This document shows positions 4,815 to 6,301 of a stretch of 6,301 bases of DNA, piece after piece. A model generated the notes under the pieces. That model did not search any database, was not told the origin of the DNA, and was given only the letters and a program-made list of their open reading frames with translations. Position 1 is the first letter of the stretch, and every line of letters begins with the position of its first letter. Origin of the DNA: Candidatus Omnitrophota bacterium (GTDB lineage Bacteria > Omnitrophota > Koll11 > VGKN01); contig VGKN01000097.1 of NCBI GenBank assembly GCA_016867055.1, positions 1-6,301 of the forward strand, read 5' to 3'. The position numbers and the translations under genes are program-made.

Positions 4815-4847
4815 TTCCTTAATTACTATTTACTATTTCTATATCTA
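4810..4847 (-). repeat. Right inverted-repeat arm of the IVS-like element
   Basis: This arm includes the four-helix-bundle stop codon (4812-4814), two tandem TTACTAT copies (4823-4836) and the outer block ACTATTTCTATATCTA (4832-4847), which pairs with 4401-4416. It ends 2 bases before the aminotransferase ATG at 4850. Confidence 0.7.
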
Positions 4848-4849
4848 TC

Positions 4850-6010
4850 ATGAGAATTTCTACTAAAGTCCAGAATATGCAGCCCTCAGGTATACGCGCT
4901 TTCTTTGACCTTGTATTGGGTATGAAGGAGGTTATTTCCCTTGGTGTAGGCGAGCCAGATTTTGTTACCCCATGGCAGATATGCGAGGCAGGAATATATT
5001 CTCTTGAAGAGGGCTTTACCTCCTATACCTCAAACAAGGGGCTTTATAAATTGAGGCTTTGCATAGCAAGGTATCTTAAAAACAGGCATAATCTTGCGTA
5101 TTCTCCGGATGAAGAAATCTTAATCACTGTAGGTGTAAGCGAGGCTATGGATGTGAGCCTGCGTGCCATCATAAATCCTGGCGATAAAATCCTTATTCCT
5201 ACTCCGAGTTATGTTTCATATGGACCTGTTACAGAATTGGCAGGTGGAGAACCTGTGTATATAGATACAAGTAAAACTGACTTCAAGTTAAGCCCTAAAA
5301 GCTTAGAAAAAAATATTGATAAGAAAACAAAGGCTCTTATCTTAAATTATCCTACAAATCCCACAGGGGTTTCTTATAAAAAGAAGGAATTAAATGAGAT
5401 TAATAAAATACTATTGAGACATAAATTGCTTTGCATATCTGACGAGATTTACGGAGACCTTACCTATGACTTTGAACATACACCATTTGCAACGCTTAAA
5501 GGCGCAAGAAACAACACAATTTATCTTGACGGTTTTTCCAAAAGTTATGCTATGACAGGCTGGCGTGTAGGTTTTGCCTGCGGGCCAAAAGAGATAATAC
5601 AGGCAATGACAAAGATTCATCAATATACTATAATGTGTGTTTCTATAACCTCTCAGATGGCGGCTTGCGAGGCGCTTGAGACAGGAAGGCGTTCAGTTGA
5701 GGAGATGAAGCGCGAATATAAAAGAAGGAGAGAATTTATCGTTACCGAACTCAACCGTTTGGGACTTGAATGTTTTAAACCGCAGGGTGCATTTTATATT
5801 TTTGCTTCAATAAAAAATACAAAAATGAAGGCTTTGGATTTTGCACAGGAGTTGCTTAATCAACAAAAAGTAGCTGTTGTTCCCGGCACTGCTTTTGGCA
5901 GTGAATTTAATGACTATGTGCGCATTTCTTATGCTTCAAGTTTTGATAATCTGAAAGAAGCACTTTCAAGGATAGAAAATTTTCTAAAAATAAATTGGAG
6001 GAGAAAATGA
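4850..6010 (+). CDS. Class I/II PLP-dependent aminotransferase (aspartate/aromatic-type)
   Basis: This 386-residue protein is a full-length fold-type I aminotransferase of the AspC/PatA group. Visible motifs are LGVGEPDF (31-38), NYPTNPTG with the PLP-contacting Asn at 170, SDEIY with the PLP-pyridine Asp at 198 and the conserved Tyr at 201, and GFSKSYAMTGWRVGF with the Schiff-base Lys at 231. VRISYA supplies the carboxylate-binding Arg at 358. It transfers an amino group between an amino acid and a 2-oxo acid; the substrate cannot be set from sequence alone. The start is supported by the family-typical MRIS opening and by protein continuity, yet no Shine-Dalgarno precedes the ATG, because the IVS-like element ends 2 bases upstream. 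The stop overlaps the glutamine synthetase start as ATGA (6007-6010). Confidence 0.93.
   Translation: MRISTKVQNMQPSGIRAFFDLVLGMKEVISLGVGEPDFVTPWQICEAGIYSLEEGFTSYTSNKGLYKLRLCIARYLKNRHNLAYSPDEEILITVGVSEAMDVSLRAIINPGDKILIPTPSYVSYGPVTELAGGEPVYIDTSKTDFKLSPKSLEKNIDKKTKALILNYPTNPTGVSYKKKELNEINKILLRHKLLCISDEIYGDLTYDFEHTPFATLKGARNNTIYLDGFSKSYAMTGWRVGFACGPKEIIQAMTKIHQYTIMCVSITSQMAACEALETGRRSVEEMKREYKRRREFIVTELNRLGLECFKPQGAFYIFASIKNTKMKALDFAQELLNQQKVAVVPGTAFGSEFNDYVRISYASSFDNLKEALSRIENFLKINWRRK
5997..6003 (+). promoter_or_regulatory. Ribosome binding site of the glutamine synthetase gene
   Basis: GGAGGAG at 5997-6003, inside the 3' end of the aminotransferase gene, lies 3 bases (5-6 from its core) before the ATG at 6007 and supports that start. 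Confidence 0.75.
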
Positions 6011-6301
6011 TTAGAGTAAAACCAAAGAAAATATCAGACGTGATTAAGTTGGTGAGAGAATATAAGGTAAGGTACATACGTTTATGGTTTACAGATGTCT
6101 TGGGGTTCCTGAAAGGTTTTACCATAACGGTGGATGAATTACAGCACGCCTTAGAAGATGGCATGGGATTTGATGGTTCGTCAATTGAGGGTTTTGCCAG
6201 AATAGAGGAATCAGATATGATTGCTCGGCCTGACCCCACTACATTTGCGATACTTCCCTGGGAGTCAAAAGAGCAACCAGTTGCGCGGATGTTTTGTGAT
6301 A
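6007..6301 (+). CDS. glnA: Glutamine synthetase type I, N-terminal part (cut by window end)
   Basis: Only the first 98 codons are present; the frame is open to the window edge. They cover the N-terminal beta-grasp domain of a type I glutamine synthetase: VRYIRLWFTDVLGFLKGF (about 22-39), then GMGFDGSSIEGFARIEESDMIARPDPTTFAILPW. The enzyme forms glutamine from glutamate, ammonia and ATP as a dodecamer in the cytoplasm. The Asp of FDGSSIEGF is the conserved residue that reaches into the neighbouring subunit's active site. The C-terminal catalytic barrel and any adenylylation Tyr lie outside the window, so the regulatory subtype cannot be told. The 4-base ATGA overlap with the aminotransferase and the ribosome binding site inside that gene indicate co-transcription in a nitrogen-assimilation cluster. 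Confidence 0.95.
   Translation, partial: MIRVKPKKISDVIKLVREYKVRYIRLWFTDVLGFLKGFTITVDELQHALEDGMGFDGSSIEGFARIEESDMIARPDPTTFAILPWESKEQPVARMFCD

Larger units (their letters stand above)
4401..4847 (+). mobile_element. IVS-like element: four-helix-bundle gene framed by inverted repeats
   Basis: This 447-base unit consists almost only of the four-helix-bundle gene and two 38-base inverted-repeat arms. Arm identity is 26/38 ungapped: 15 of the outer 16 positions and 8 of the inner 9 match, around a poorly matching middle of 13. Both end-block mismatches would be G-U pairs in RNA. The layout recalls 23S rRNA intervening sequences, where an ORF sits in a stem cut out by RNase III. Here the unit sits between two protein genes. 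Exact removal would restore an ATGA overlap between the regulator and the aminotransferase, supporting insertion. Mobility and RNA processing are inferred. Confidence 0.6.

Noticed and set aside
5907..6239. Minus-strand 110-codon open frame across the aminotransferase-glnA junction
   Set aside because: It runs opposite two strongly supported genes and shows no domain.

Overview
The window is AT-rich, every gene lies on the plus strand, and genes are tightly packed with repeated ATGA stop/start overlaps. OmpA-type and lipoprotein envelope genes point to a diderm (Gram-negative) bacterium. The combination of small peptidoglycan-binding lipoproteins, a nucleotidyltransferase module, a free-standing four-helix-bundle (23S rRNA IVS-type) gene and an Lrp/aminotransferase/GlnA cluster resembles environmental lineages such as Candidatus Omnitrophota. 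That placement is an inference from gene content, not a demonstrated assignment.

Region 1 (1-2693) is an envelope operon. A strong terminator-like hairpin (29-65) directly abuts the Shine-Dalgarno of the first gene. Then come an exported OmpA-LysM fusion protein, a membrane-anchored protein with two PG_binding_1 domains, a lipoprotein with a coiled coil and one PG_binding_1 domain, a small probable lipoprotein with a beta-rich domain, and a 38-residue single-TM protein. None has a visible catalytic domain, so the set looks like a non-enzymatic peptidoglycan-attachment system linking inner membrane, cell wall and outer membrane.

Region 2 (2694-3426) is a two-gene nucleotidyltransferase module. 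A small protein gene starts 6 bases after a perfect extended -10 box (apparently leaderless) and overlaps the nucleotidyltransferase gene by 53 bases. It resembles toxin/antitoxin-type or other mobile accessory pairs.

Region 3 (3427-3891) holds a small GIY-YIG endonuclease-domain gene. Its last codons and stop lie inside a double palindrome that looks like a dispersed repeat unit.

Region 4 (3901-6301) is an amino-acid/nitrogen cluster: an Lrp/AsnC regulator, a class I PLP aminotransferase and the start of type I glutamine synthetase (cut by the window end). Between the regulator and the aminotransferase sits a four-helix-bundle gene closely framed by 38-base inverted repeats (4401-4438 and 4810-4847). 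Removing the element exactly from arm to arm (447 bases) would recreate an ATGA overlap between regulator and aminotransferase, like those at 1036-1039 and 6007-6010. This is the most notable observation: it suggests precise insertion of an IVS-like element into an operon junction.
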